Below, piece after piece: positions 41,947 through 50,498 of a stretch of DNA of 64,000 bases (position 1 is the stretch's first letter; each line of letters begins with the position of its first letter). This stretch comes from Halobacillus kuroshimensis DSM 18393. Its GTDB lineage: Bacteria; Bacillota; Bacilli; Bacillales; Halobacillaceae. A program made the position numbers and the translations under genes. A model generated the notes under the pieces. That model was not told the origin of the DNA and made no database searches. It was given only the letters and a program-made list of their open reading frames with translations. The stretch is taken from assembly GCF_000425705.1 (NCBI RefSeq), contig NZ_AUDY01000013.1:62001-126000 (forward strand), read 5' to 3'.

Positions 41947-43036
41947 ATTCTGCGAGTGCTTTATAAAGCACCTCCAGGTTTTGTTCCATCAAGGAGAAGT
42001 AATCTTCCCCATTCTCTACATCCTCTTCCGTCAACACAGCAAGGTTATGGAACTGTAGAGGCTCTGCACCGATTTCATCCTGAATGACTTTTGATACTTT
42101 AGGAGTGACATTTTGTTCAAAAATCACGTAGCGGAGCTCCTCCTCCTCTGCCAGTTCAATAATTTCTTCCAAGTCTTTCTGGGACGGTTCATTCGTCGGA
42201 CTCAGGCCGGAAACCGCAATCTGGTCGATGCCGTAAGCTTCCTCCCAGTAACCGTAGGCCGCATGAGAAACGATGATCTTGTCTTTCGGCTGTGATTCCA
42301 CTTGTTTATGAAACTGCTCGTCCAACGCCGTAAGCTTTCCTTTTAAGGCCTGGAAGTTTTCTTCATACAGGTCTTCCTTTTCTGGATTCAACTCAATAAG
42401 CTGTTCCTTAATACCTTCAGCAAGTTCAATGGATCGAACCGGGTCGAGCCAGACGTGCGGATCATTCTCCCCATGATCATGTCCTTCATGACTGCCTTCA
42501 TGCTCGGCGTGCTCTTCCTCTGTTTCTCCCTCATGACTGTGTTCATGCTCGGCATGCTCTTCTTCTGTTTCGCCCTCATGGTTGTGGTCATGCTCGGCAT
42601 GCTCTTCTTCTGTTTCGCCTTCATGGCTGTCTTCCGCTCCATGATCATGGACACCTTTTTGCAGGTCCATATCGCCGGCCGCTTCCAACACGGTTGTCCC
42701 CTCAGGTTTCAAAGCTTCAGAAATTTTCTCGGCATACCCTTCAAGGCCTGCTCCGTTGTAAACGAACAAATCGGCCCCCGCCATATCTACCATTTCTTTT
42801 GTTGTAGGTTCGTACGTATGAGCGTCGGACCCTGGCGGAAGGATCGTTTCCACGTCTACCGTGTCTCCCCCGATTTCACTGGTAAAAAATTGAAGCGGGT
42901 AAACTGTTGTATACACCTTGAGAGTGTCCCCGCTCTCTTCTCCTTCTTTCCCATCTCCTGAAGTTTCTTCACTTCCACAGGCACTGAGAAGAAAAACTGC
43001 TGTTAATAAAAACGATAATATACCAAATTTCTTCAT
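41945..43036 (-). CDS. znuA: Zinc ABC transporter substrate-binding lipoprotein
   Basis: 363-aa ZnuA/AdcA-type lipoprotein (lipobox LLSAC, Cys20). Zinc ligands expected at His in GSDAHTYEP (about 73), His in NDPHVWLDP (about 194), His in VSHAAYGYW and the late acidic residue. Between the first two lies a His/Glu-rich loop with three 15-residue repeats (138-182), a likely zinc-gathering loop. Start ATG 43036. A Zur-box palindrome is just upstream. The gene follows zur in the same direction but has its own operator and a terminator before it. Confidence 0.92.
   Translation of the reverse strand: MKKFGILSFLLTAVFLLSACGSEETSGDGKEGEESGDTLKVYTTVYPLQFFTSEIGGDTVDVETILPPGSDAHTYEPTTKEMVDMAGADLFVYNGAGLEGYAEKISEALKPEGTTVLEAAGDMDLQKGVHDHGAEDSHEGETEEEHAEHDHNHEGETEEEHAEHEHSHEGETEEEHAEHEGSHEGHDHGENDPHVWLDPVRSIELAEGIKEQLIELNPEKEDLYEENFQALKGKLTALDEQFHKQVESQPKDKIIVSHAAYGYWEEAYGIDQIAVSGLSPTNEPSQKDLEEIIELAEEEELRYVIFEQNVTPKVSKVIQDEIGAEPLQFHNLAVLTEEDVENGEDYFSLMEQNLEVLYKALAE
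42491..42625 (-). repeat. Three 45-bp tandem repeats in znuA
   Basis: Encode HEGETEEEHAEH plus DHN, EHS or EGS (residues 138-152, 153-167, 168-182). The DNA copies are nearly identical, which allows copy-number change. Confidence 0.88.
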
Positions 43037-43076
43037 ATGATTTCGTCCTCTCCAAATGGTTCTGCCCAAATCTTAG

Positions 43077-43089
43077 CGTAATCATTACG
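43077..43089. promoter_or_regulatory. Zur box upstream of znuA
   Basis: Perfect 6-1-6 palindrome CGTAAT-C-ATTACG, matching the core of Bacillus Zur boxes, 41 nt before the znuA start. A weaker GTAACCATTAC lies 13 bases further on. Confidence 0.78.
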
Positions 43090-43126
43090 GTTTGTAAACA
43101 GTAACCATTACCTTTTAATCAATAAA

Positions 43127-43156
43127 GGAAAGGATGCCTGTGAAGACACCCTTTCC
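43127..43156 (-). terminator. Intrinsic terminator after zur
   Basis: 10-bp stem GGAAAGGATG/CACCCTTTCC with one wobble on the minus strand, followed by TTTATT. Confidence 0.7.
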
Positions 43157-43163
43157 CATCTGT

Positions 43164-43574
43164 TTAATGACACTGCGGACATTTGCCATAAATTTCAAAC
43201 TTATGGTTTTCAATATCATAGCCTTTCAAATTCTCATGCACGTTTTCCATCGGACAAAAGGCGATGGATTTAGTTTTTCCACAGTCTGTGCAGATGAAAT
43301 GATGATGGTGGCCGTCCGTATCACAGCTGAGGCGGAAATGCTTTTCGCCCCCCAGTTCTGTCGACTCCAGAATATCAACCTCCGTCAGCATATAAAGGTT
43401 CCGATAGATCGTATCATAACTGACGCTCGGGAAATATCCCTGGAATTCCTTAAGGATTTCCTTAGCCGCAATATACTGGTCCTGACCAGAAAAAATCTTC
43501 AGCATACGTTCGCGCTGCTTGGTTCGCTTATATCCCTTTTCCTTCAATCTCTGCAATGCTGTTTCCACATTCAT
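43164..43574 (-). CDS. zur: Zinc uptake repressor Zur (Fur family)
   Basis: 136-aa Fur-family regulator. N-terminal winged helix includes YKRTKQRERMLKIF and SVSYDTIYRNLYML. The C-terminal part has a GHHHHFICTDCGKTKSI metal region and two CxxC motifs (CTDC, CPQC) for the structural zinc. Its ATG overlaps the znuB stop by 4 nt, giving a znuC-znuB-zur operon, and Zur-like boxes precede both znu units. Assignment as Zur rather than Fur or PerR rests on this context. Confidence 0.87.
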   Translation of the reverse strand: MNVETALQRLKEKGYKRTKQRERMLKIFSGQDQYIAAKEILKEFQGYFPSVSYDTIYRNLYMLTEVDILESTELGGEKHFRLSCDTDGHHHHFICTDCGKTKSIAFCPMENVHENLKGYDIENHKFEIYGKCPQCH

Positions 43575-44428
43575 GAAGCCTCACCCTTTATCCATTGCTG
43601 GTTTCTAACATTTTTATAAATAATAGACATTACCAGAATCAATATGGCCATGACGACAATCGTTCCACCCGGAGGTACGCTCAGGTGATAGGAGGAGTAC
43701 AGCCCGACCATGACAGAGACTTCCCCAAACGCGATGGAAAGGCCGATCGTCTGCTTAAAGCTTGTGGCAATCCGGAGTGCGGAAGCCACAGGCAGCGTCA
43801 TCAGCGCTGATACGAGCAGAATGCCGACGACCTGCATGGCGGAAGCAATCACAAGCGCCACCATGACAATAAATAATAAATGAATCCAACGGCCGTTCAC
43901 CCCTGATACCGACGCATGTTCCTCATCAAACGATAGAACGAACAATTCCTTATAAAAGAAAATGACTATAAAAATAACAATCACGGTTACCAATAATACC
44001 GTCCACATACTGTCGCGGCTTACCGCTGTAACACTTCCGAACAGGTAGCTGAACAAGTCCGTATTAAAACCGTCCGCCAGGGAAATCAAAATGACACCAA
44101 GTCCAATCCCTCCGGATAAAATAATAGGGATCGCCAGTTCTTCGTAGTGTTTATATACTTTTCTCAACCGTTCAATCAAAATGGCACCGGCTACAGAAAA
44201 CGCCATGCCCATATAAACGGGGTTCCAGTCATCAATGGATGACACTCTCTTTTCCAACAGAAGACTGGCCGCAATCCCTGTCAGTGTGATGTGGGACAAG
44301 GCGTCAGCAATCAACGATAACCGGCGTACGACGATGAACACTCCAAGGAGAGGAGCGACAATGCCAATCAAAAGACCGGTAATCGCTGCATTCTGTAAAA
44401 ACTCAAATTGCATAAAACTTTCAAGCAC
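43571..44428 (-). CDS. znuB: Zinc ABC transporter permease
   Basis: 285-aa ABC-3 family permease with eight or so TM segments. Characteristic stretches: IGIVAPLLGVFIVVRRLSLIADALSHITLTG (residues about 22-52) and MQVVGILLVSALMTLPVASA. The start is GTG 44428 with AAGGAGG 9 nt upstream. It lies 14 nt after znuC and overlaps zur by 4 nt. Confidence 0.9.
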   Translation of the reverse strand: MLESFMQFEFLQNAAITGLLIGIVAPLLGVFIVVRRLSLIADALSHITLTGIAASLLLEKRVSSIDDWNPVYMGMAFSVAGAILIERLRKVYKHYEELAIPIILSGGIGLGVILISLADGFNTDLFSYLFGSVTAVSRDSMWTVLLVTVIVIFIVIFFYKELFVLSFDEEHASVSGVNGRWIHLLFIVMVALVIASAMQVVGILLVSALMTLPVASALRIATSFKQTIGLSIAFGEVSVMVGLYSSYHLSVPPGGTIVVMAILILVMSIIYKNVRNQQWIKGEAS

Positions 44429-44442
44429 GCTCTTTTTCCTCC

Positions 44443-45207
44443 TTAGTGACTGTGATTGTGAGTCAGCTGCTGAACGGCGTATCCATAAAGCTGATTCAAA
44501 TCCTCTTCACTGAATTCCTTGTATTCCTCCGACTGTCCGTGGAAATGGACCGTCTTGTTCATGCACACCACATGGGTGGCATGGTCTGTAATCGTACCAA
44601 TATCATGACTGATCATAAGCAGCGTAATGCCCCGCTCCTTGTTCAATCTGCCGAGCAGGTCATAAAATTCGGTGACATGCTTAGCATCGACTCCGACGGT
44701 GGGCTCGTCCAGAATCATCAATGATGGATCACTGACAAGAGCTCTTGCTATGAACACACGCTGCTGCTGACCGCCGGAAAGATCACCGATCCCGGCATGC
44801 GCGTATTCTTCCATCTCGACTGTGCGCAGCGCGTCCATCGCTTTCTCTTTATGTTTTTTATTGAAAAATTTAAACGTGCCTATCCTCGATACGAGACCGG
44901 TCTTTACGACTTCAAGAACCGTGGCAGGGAATCCGGAATTGAAACTGTTCGCCTTTTGGGAGACAAAACCGATTTCCTGCCAGTCTTTATATTGTTTCAG
45001 TGGTCTGCCGAACAACTGGATCGTTCCTTTATCAGGCTTCTCGAGTCCGAGCATCAATTTAATGAGCGTCGACTTTCCTGATCCGTTGGGTCCGACCAGT
45101 CCAAGGAACTGACCTGATTTAATCTCAAGATCTACATCCTGAACGACCGTTTCTCTCTCATATTTAAAGGAGACATTGTCCAACTTTACAATGGTTTGTT
45201 CACTCAT
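44443..45207 (-). CDS. znuC: Zinc ABC transporter ATP-binding protein
   Basis: 254-aa ATPase: Walker A GPNGSGKS (about 38-45), Q-loop FVSQKA, signature LSGGQQQRV, Walker B LMILDEPTVGVD and H-loop ISHDIG. The C-terminal His residues (LTHNHSH) are common in ZnuC. First gene of znuC-znuB-zur, preceded by a Zur-box-like sequence. Confidence 0.9.
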   Translation of the reverse strand: MSEQTIVKLDNVSFKYERETVVQDVDLEIKSGQFLGLVGPNGSGKSTLIKLMLGLEKPDKGTIQLFGRPLKQYKDWQEIGFVSQKANSFNSGFPATVLEVVKTGLVSRIGTFKFFNKKHKEKAMDALRTVEMEEYAHAGIGDLSGGQQQRVFIARALVSDPSLMILDEPTVGVDAKHVTEFYDLLGRLNKERGITLLMISHDIGTITDHATHVVCMNKTVHFHGQSEEYKEFSEEDLNQLYGYAVQQLTHNHSH

Positions 45208-45224
45208 GGTCCATCCCTCTCAAG

Positions 45225-45243
45225 ATAATAATCATTACGATTT
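45225..45243. promoter_or_regulatory. Zur box upstream of znuC
   Basis: Minus strand reads AAATCGTAATGATTATTAT; the left half matches the Bacillus Zur consensus exactly, the right half has two mismatches. Located 18 nt before the znuC start. Confidence 0.65.
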
Positions 45244-45321
45244 AAAATTCTTTCCCTATCATATAGGAGGTTGCCTGAGGAATCAAGAGAGAAGTTCCCC
45301 TATTTTTCTTTATGTAAAGCA

Positions 45322-45357
45322 AAAGACCAGGACAGGGAACCCTGCACTGGTCTTTGA
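45322..45357 (-). terminator. Intrinsic terminator after the amino-acid permease
   Basis: Outer stem AAAGACCAG/CTGGTCTTT with an inner GGG/CCC pairing. Confidence 0.75.
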
Positions 45358-45360
45358 ATA

Positions 45361-46053
45361 TTATAAATATCGGTTGTTTCTTCTTTCCAGATAATCCTGC
45401 AGTGCTGAGAAAATCATCGTCAGCGGCCAGTAGATCAATGCCGCTGTAATATACATGGTCATGGAATCCACTGTCCGTCCTGCTGCAATCTGTGCTTTAT
45501 TCAAAATTTCCGGAACGGAGATCATGGCTGCAAGTGAGGTGGCCTTCAACAAATCAAGAAACACATTTCCTAATGGTGGAATGGCAATCCTCGTCGCCTG
45601 CGGCATAATAATCCTGCGTATCGTCTGCCAGTACGTAAATCCAAGAGCACGCGCAGATTCCCACTGTCCATTGGAAACGCTGTTCAAGGAAGCCCGGTTG
45701 ATTTCAGCAATATAGGCAGCGCTGTTGGTTCCGAATCCGATAATGGCAGCCGTCGTTGCCGGCAGTTTCAATCCTACAACCGGCAGTCCGAAATAAAGGA
45801 CAAATAAATAAACGAGTATAGGCGTTCCTCTCATAAAGGATATATAAAACCTTGCCGGCCATCGGAGCCAGATACGGCTGGACCCACGTGCCAATGCCAG
45901 GAAAAAACCAAGAATGAGACCGATGGCCATCCCAATAACTGCTACAAATAAAGTAAGCGGCACACCTTCCAGGATAAAAGGAAGGTTGGACCAGGCCCGC
46001 TCTGCATTAAAGAGCTTCTCGACTTGTATTTCGTTTACTTCTATACCAAACAT
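45361..46053 (-). CDS. Amino-acid ABC transporter permease (HisM/TcyB type)
   Basis: 230-aa permease with five TM segments. The EAA loop reads QWESARALGFTYWQTIRRIIMPQATRIAIPPLGN. The N-terminal region GVPLTLFVAVIGMAIGLILG is typical of polar amino-acid permeases, with similarity in style to the cystine permeases TcyB/TcyL. It lies 10 nt after the binding-protein gene. No ATP-binding subunit gene follows; a terminator does. Confidence 0.85.
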   Translation of the reverse strand: MFGIEVNEIQVEKLFNAERAWSNLPFILEGVPLTLFVAVIGMAIGLILGFFLALARGSSRIWLRWPARFYISFMRGTPILVYLFVLYFGLPVVGLKLPATTAAIIGFGTNSAAYIAEINRASLNSVSNGQWESARALGFTYWQTIRRIIMPQATRIAIPPLGNVFLDLLKATSLAAMISVPEILNKAQIAAGRTVDSMTMYITAALIYWPLTMIFSALQDYLERRNNRYL

Positions 46054-46063
46054 TTAACGACCC

Positions 46064-46945
46064 TTACAAATCCAGACCTTCGATTTCACGGATGTCCTCT
46101 TCCGGTTCCTTCGAAGCATCCTGGCCGCCGAAGAACTCTTCGGACAGTTCTGTTAATGTTCCATCTTCCTTCATTTCAGCCAATACAGCATCGATTTCCT
46201 CTTTCATTGTTTCCGCTTCCTTCGGCATCACAATGGCAGAGTTCGTTGGATGGAATTTCAAATCCGGATGAAGCTGAACTTCAATATCTGTTAAAGCCTT
46301 CAGGGCCAGAGACTGCAGATAGTAGTCATTAATGATGAAATCTGTGTTCCCATTCTCTACGTCACGGAGATACACATCATTGGTCACATTGCCATATGTT
46401 TTCGTTTCCGCACCGAAATGTTCCGCAATTTGGGAGAAGACCGTTGTCGCTCCACCACCATGAGTCTTGCCTTCAAGATCCTCCAATTTTTCAATACCGG
46501 ACAAATCCGATTCGCGGACGATCATCGTAGAGTAGGAATATTTGTAAGGCTCACTGAACGCAAACTGTTCCTGGCGATCTTTCGTAATTTCCATATCATT
46601 GATAACCGCATCGATTCGACCGCTGTTAATTGCAGACAGCAGACCGTCCACACCATACTCTTCGAATTTCAGTTCAAGGCCGAGGCGGTCGGCGATTTCC
46701 CGCATAATTTCCACATCATACCCGGACATTTCATCGGAACCTTCCGGGTAGTAGGAAGCCGGGAAAAGTGTGCCGGATGTTCCGACGACGATTTCTCCTT
46801 CTTCCTGAATTTCACTCCACTTACTGTCAGAAGCTTCTTCACTTTCATTATTTGAACCACTGTCCCCTGTGTCTTCACTTGATCCACAAGCAGCCACAAT
46901 AACAGCCAGCAGTAACATGCTCATAAGTATAAAAGCTTTGCGCAT
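46064..46945 (-). CDS. Amino-acid ABC transporter substrate-binding lipoprotein
   Basis: 293-aa lipoprotein (lipobox IVAAC) of the SBP_bac_3 family. Features: GEIVVGTSGTLFPASYYPEG, SGYDVEIMREIADRLGLEL, INSGRIDAVINDMEITKDRQEQFAFSEPY. Pattern resembles cystine or other polar amino-acid binders. Start ATG 46945; GGAGG is about 11 nt upstream. A TTGACA-CC-TGTCAA palindrome at 46997-47010 lies 50 nt before the start. Pairs with the downstream permease. Confidence 0.87.
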   Translation of the reverse strand: MRKAFILMSMLLLAVIVAACGSSEDTGDSGSNNESEEASDSKWSEIQEEGEIVVGTSGTLFPASYYPEGSDEMSGYDVEIMREIADRLGLELKFEEYGVDGLLSAINSGRIDAVINDMEITKDRQEQFAFSEPYKYSYSTMIVRESDLSGIEKLEDLEGKTHGGGATTVFSQIAEHFGAETKTYGNVTNDVYLRDVENGNTDFIINDYYLQSLALKALTDIEVQLHPDLKFHPTNSAIVMPKEAETMKEEIDAVLAEMKEDGTLTELSEEFFGGQDASKEPEEDIREIEGLDL

Positions 46946-47074
46946 CGTTCTTTCCACCCTCCATTTTTATTCGTGTCACCTGTTTAATATAGCAACTTGA
47001 CACCTGTCAAATCAACTGTGCTGTCCATTTTTATCAGCTGGGAAATTTTTTGTGGACTTTTCCGTTCAATGTGC

Positions 47075-47080
47075 TATGAT
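47075..47080 (+). promoter_or_regulatory. Putative -10 of pfeT
   Basis: TATGAT with a weak TGGACT -35 (47053-47058) at 16-nt spacing; the PerR box follows at about +9, a position suited to repression. Confidence 0.45.
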
Positions 47081-47095
47081 AATACCATGCTCAGA

Positions 47096-47110
47096 TTATA
47101 ATAATTATAA
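47096..47110. promoter_or_regulatory. PerR box upstream of pfeT
   Basis: TTATAATAATTATAA, an exact match to the PerR consensus TTATAAT-N-ATTATAA. A second, weaker AT-rich half-match follows at about 47130. Known B. subtilis pfeT (zosA) is PerR- and Fur-regulated, so this supports both the operator and the gene name. Confidence 0.85.
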
Positions 47111-47179
47111 AATGATAAAACTTATAATTAATTGTGAATGACTTTCATTTGCAATTATGTAAAAGGAGCTGAGAATCAA

Positions 47180-49096
47180 GTGAATGAAACCCGATCGTTT
47201 CCTTACCCGAAACATTGGAAGGAACTGAAATTTCCAGGATATATGAAAGAGCACGCCGAACTGATTGCCGCTCTTGTCAGTGGTATGCTTCTGCTTTCTG
47301 CCTGGATAGGAGAAAACTACTGGTCCCCCCCTGTGTACATCACTTTGTACCTCTCCGCCTTTATTATTGGTGGATTTGCCAAGGCGAAAGAGGGATTAGA
47401 AGAAACGCTGGAAGACCGGTCATTGAATGTAGAGCTGCTGATGATCCTGGCCGCTGTTGGATCGGCCTCCATCGGTTACTGGACCGAAGGAGCCATCCTG
47501 ATTTTCATTTTTTCTTTAAGCGGGGCTATGGAAACCTATACGATGAACAAGAGCCATAAGGAAATCTCATCCCTCATGAACCTGCAGCCTGAGCAGGCGC
47601 TGCTTGTTTCAGGTGGCCATCAGCAATGGGTGCCTGTAGAACGATTAACCGTCGGAGATGTCATTCGTGTGAAGCCGGGGGAACGTGTCCCGGCTGACGG
47701 AGTAATTACTGAAGGAACATCCAGTTTGGATGAAAGCACGATCACAGGAGAGTCCATACCTGCTTCCAAGGGGATGGATCACGAGGTCTTTGCAGGTACG
47801 ATGAATATCGATGGGAGCCTGCTTGTAGAAGTGACAAAAGAATCAAAGGAAACCTTATTTCAGAAAATCATTACCATGGTTCAAAACGCACAAAGCGAGA
47901 AATCGCCATCCCAGCTGTTTATTGAACGGTTTGAAAGCACGTATGTCAAAGCTGTACTTGGAGCAGTAGCAGTCATGATGGTTCTCCCGCACTTCTTATT
48001 TGGATGGACCTGGATGGAAACTTTGTACAGGGCGATGATTCTGCTTGTGGTCGCCTCCCCCTGCGCACTGGTCGCCTCTATTATGCCGGCCACCCTTTCA
48101 GCTATTACCAATGGGGCGCGTCAGGGAATATTATTTAAAGGCGGCGTCCACCTTGAACACTTGTCCTCCATCAAAGCTTTCGCCTTTGATAAAACCGGTA
48201 CCCTGACAAAAGGGCAGCCGGTGGTAACGGATTTCGTCACCACGGACAAAGAGGCCGCTGATGATCTGTTATCTGTGGCAGCATCCATTGAGCAGCAATC
48301 CAACCATCCTCTTGCAAAAGCTGTCGTGACCTTTGCCGATGAGCAGAAGGTTCCATTTGTAAACGTTGAGGACGTAAAAAATCACAGCGGTAACGGCGTA
48401 AGCGGCTGGTACAAAGGTGAGGAATGGACGATTGGAAAAGCCGACTTCATTGGACGGGACGACTGCTCCAGTTTTGAAGGCGGGTTGTTTTCCACATTAG
48501 CTGCTGAAGGGAAGACCGTCATTTTTGTAAAACGGAACGGACTCGTTGCGGCCCTTCTTGCCTTGAAGGATACGGTAAGAGAGGATACGAAACGGGCGGT
48601 ACAGACACTGAAGGATCAGGGGATTTATACAATTATGCTGACTGGAGATAATACTGCTACAGCAGAGGCCATTGCTCGTGAAGCAGGGATTGACCAATAC
48701 ATCTCCGAATGTCTGCCTGATCAAAAGCTGGAGGAAATCAAGCGGTTAAAACAGCACTTCCCTCACGTCGCTATGGTCGGAGACGGCATTAATGATGCAC
48801 CAGCGCTGGCAGAGGCTGATGTAGGAGTTGCTATGGGAGAAGGTACAGATGTCGCCTTAGAGACAGCTGATGTTGTCCTTATGAAAAATGATCTTCCGAA
48901 AATCGCCCGTGCCATGGAACTTTCCAAACGCATGAACCGGATCATTAAACAGAACGTCATATTTTCTATCACCGTCATTATGCTGCTCATCATGAGTAAC
49001 TTTCTCCAGTGGCTGGACCTTCCGCTTGGCGTCATCGGACATGAAGGAAGCACGATTCTCGTCATCCTGAACGGACTCCGTCTCTTAAAAAACTAA
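47180..49096 (+). CDS. pfeT: P1B-type metal-efflux ATPase PfeT (ZosA)
   Basis: 638-aa heavy-metal P-type ATPase, nearly the length of B. subtilis PfeT (637 aa), which exports Fe(II). Landmarks: TGES actuator motif (ITGESIPASKG), the membrane SPCALVASIMPATLSA (SPC ion-binding motif), phosphorylation DKTGTLTKG, HP motif (NHPLAKA), GDGINDAP and a C-terminal HEGSTILVILNGLRLL typical of the P1B-4-like group. No N-terminal metal-binding domain. Start GTG 47180 follows AAAGGAG at 11 nt. A perfect PerR box lies upstream. Confidence 0.9.
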   Translation: MNETRSFPYPKHWKELKFPGYMKEHAELIAALVSGMLLLSAWIGENYWSPPVYITLYLSAFIIGGFAKAKEGLEETLEDRSLNVELLMILAAVGSASIGYWTEGAILIFIFSLSGAMETYTMNKSHKEISSLMNLQPEQALLVSGGHQQWVPVERLTVGDVIRVKPGERVPADGVITEGTSSLDESTITGESIPASKGMDHEVFAGTMNIDGSLLVEVTKESKETLFQKIITMVQNAQSEKSPSQLFIERFESTYVKAVLGAVAVMMVLPHFLFGWTWMETLYRAMILLVVASPCALVASIMPATLSAITNGARQGILFKGGVHLEHLSSIKAFAFDKTGTLTKGQPVVTDFVTTDKEAADDLLSVAASIEQQSNHPLAKAVVTFADEQKVPFVNVEDVKNHSGNGVSGWYKGEEWTIGKADFIGRDDCSSFEGGLFSTLAAEGKTVIFVKRNGLVAALLALKDTVREDTKRAVQTLKDQGIYTIMLTGDNTATAEAIAREAGIDQYISECLPDQKLEEIKRLKQHFPHVAMVGDGINDAPALAEADVGVAMGEGTDVALETADVVLMKNDLPKIARAMELSKRMNRIIKQNVIFSITVIMLLIMSNFLQWLDLPLGVIGHEGSTILVILNGLRLLKN

Positions 49097-49277
49097 AAAT
49101 GTGGGTGCGATGTACACATCCAGTGCTGTTCCTGAAGGCATCATAACCGAACGCTCCCCTTCTTATCCATAACCCTTTCCTGCCTGATTCATTTTCAAAA
49201 GGTAGGAGCTGCGAGTTTTTTTACGGCCCTGAAACGAAAGGTTGATAAGACAAATTCAACAGAATACCTGTAAAAAA

Positions 49278-49307
49278 AGCTGTCGGGTGTAACCCCGACA
49301 GCTCTTT
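49278..49307. terminator. Bidirectional terminator between pfeT and yfkH
   Basis: 10-bp stem AGCTGTCGGG/CCCGACAGCT. The 180 bases between pfeT and this hairpin show no gene. Confidence 0.85.
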
Positions 49308-50138
49308 TCATCCCCATGTATCTTCTGTCCTGCGATGGTAGGTCATGGCATTAATCTCACCACCGAGAATAATGACGATTCCGGAAAGATAAAGCCAGAT
49401 CATCAGGACGATCACCCCTCCAAGACTTCCATACATCGCTGAGAAGTTTCCCAGATTGCTCACATAAAAGGAGAACAACAGCGATACAAGCTGCCAGCTG
49501 ATGGTAGCAAAAACGGCTCCTCCTACGGTATCCCTGTATTTCAACCGCTTATTTGGAGCTGTTACATAAAGGAAGGAAAGAACGACATAGAAAATGACCG
49601 AAGAAATGACCCAGCGCAGTCCATTCCATAAGCCGATAAAGCTTTCGGATAAACCGAAATAAGAAAACAAATGAACTCCGATGGCCTGCCCCGCTACCGG
49701 AAGCAGAAAAGCGATCCCGATGACAACGACCATAGCGATGGTCAAGACGATGGCGATCATTCTTGAAACGATAAAGGATCGGCTTTCCTTCACGCTGTGA
49801 GCCCTGTTAAAGGCACGCATAATCGCATTGACCCCGTTCGATGCGGCCCAAAGCGTGCCTACCAGCCCGATGGATAACAGGCTTCCGTTCTCATCTGAAA
49901 AAAGGGAGGTGACGTTTTCCGTAATGATCTCGAACGTATCGGCAGGAGCATACGCACTTACGAATGTGAGAACGCGCTGTTCATCAATATGTAGATACCC
50001 TAGAAGCGTGAGCAGGAATATCATAAATGGAAATAATGATAACAGAAAGAAGTAGGCAAGCTGGGCAGCCATTCCGCCTACATCATCCTCCCCGAACCGG
50101 GTGAAAAGTTCCCGGAAGAAATTCTTGATGACTTTCAT
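49308..50138 (-). CDS. yfkH: YihY/BrkB family membrane protein
   Basis: 276-aa protein with six TM segments and the family blocks GMAAQLAYFFLLSLFPF, LVGTLWAASNGVNAIMRAFNRAH and VIVLMIWLYLSGIVIILGGEINA. Length and operon match B. subtilis YfkH. Once mis-called ribonuclease BN; function unknown. Last gene after yfkJ and a YtxH-domain gene. Confidence 0.85.
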   Translation of the reverse strand: MKVIKNFFRELFTRFGEDDVGGMAAQLAYFFLLSLFPFMIFLLTLLGYLHIDEQRVLTFVSAYAPADTFEIITENVTSLFSDENGSLLSIGLVGTLWAASNGVNAIMRAFNRAHSVKESRSFIVSRMIAIVLTIAMVVVIGIAFLLPVAGQAIGVHLFSYFGLSESFIGLWNGLRWVISSVIFYVVLSFLYVTAPNKRLKYRDTVGGAVFATISWQLVSLLFSFYVSNLGNFSAMYGSLGGVIVLMIWLYLSGIVIILGGEINAMTYHRRTEDTWG

Positions 50139-50159
50139 GATATTCCATCACTCCTGTAA

Positions 50160-50486
50160 TCAGGAAGCGTTGTCGGAATTGTCCGCAGCTCTCAACTGGT
50201 CGTTGACCTCCTGATTGATTTCCCCTACTTTATTTAGCATACTCTCTGCCTTGTCTAATAATTCAAGAAGATCTTCGACTCCTTTGTTCAGCTGCTTGGA
50301 AAACGACTCATAGCTTACCCGCAGAGAGTGAACAGCTTCTGACGGACTTGCAGCAATCTGACGGCACTTGGAACCGGCGGCTTTCGATTTCCGGCCAACC
50401 ATTGTGCGTGTATCTTTATCAATCAAGGCAGCTGCAGCACCTGCCGCAGCACCGATCAATATACCTTTCCATAATGTCTGTCCCAT
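50160..50486 (-). CDS. YtxH-domain protein (YfkI-like position)
   Basis: 108-aa protein: an N-terminal glycine/alanine-rich hydrophobic segment (WKGILIGAAAGAAAALIDKDTR, about 6-27) typical of YtxH domains, followed by a helical amphipathic region. Sits between yfkJ and yfkH like yfkI of B. subtilis. Role unknown, likely membrane-associated general stress protein (inference). Confidence 0.75.
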   Translation of the reverse strand: MGQTLWKGILIGAAAGAAAALIDKDTRTMVGRKSKAAGSKCRQIAASPSEAVHSLRVSYESFSKQLNKGVEDLLELLDKAESMLNKVGEINQEVNDQLRAADNSDNAS

Positions 50487-50498
50487 ACTTCTTCCTCC

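Noticed and set aside
42491-42625. CRISPR-like regular repeats
   Set aside because: The 45-bp repeats are contiguous, in frame, and encode the znuA His loop; no spacers.
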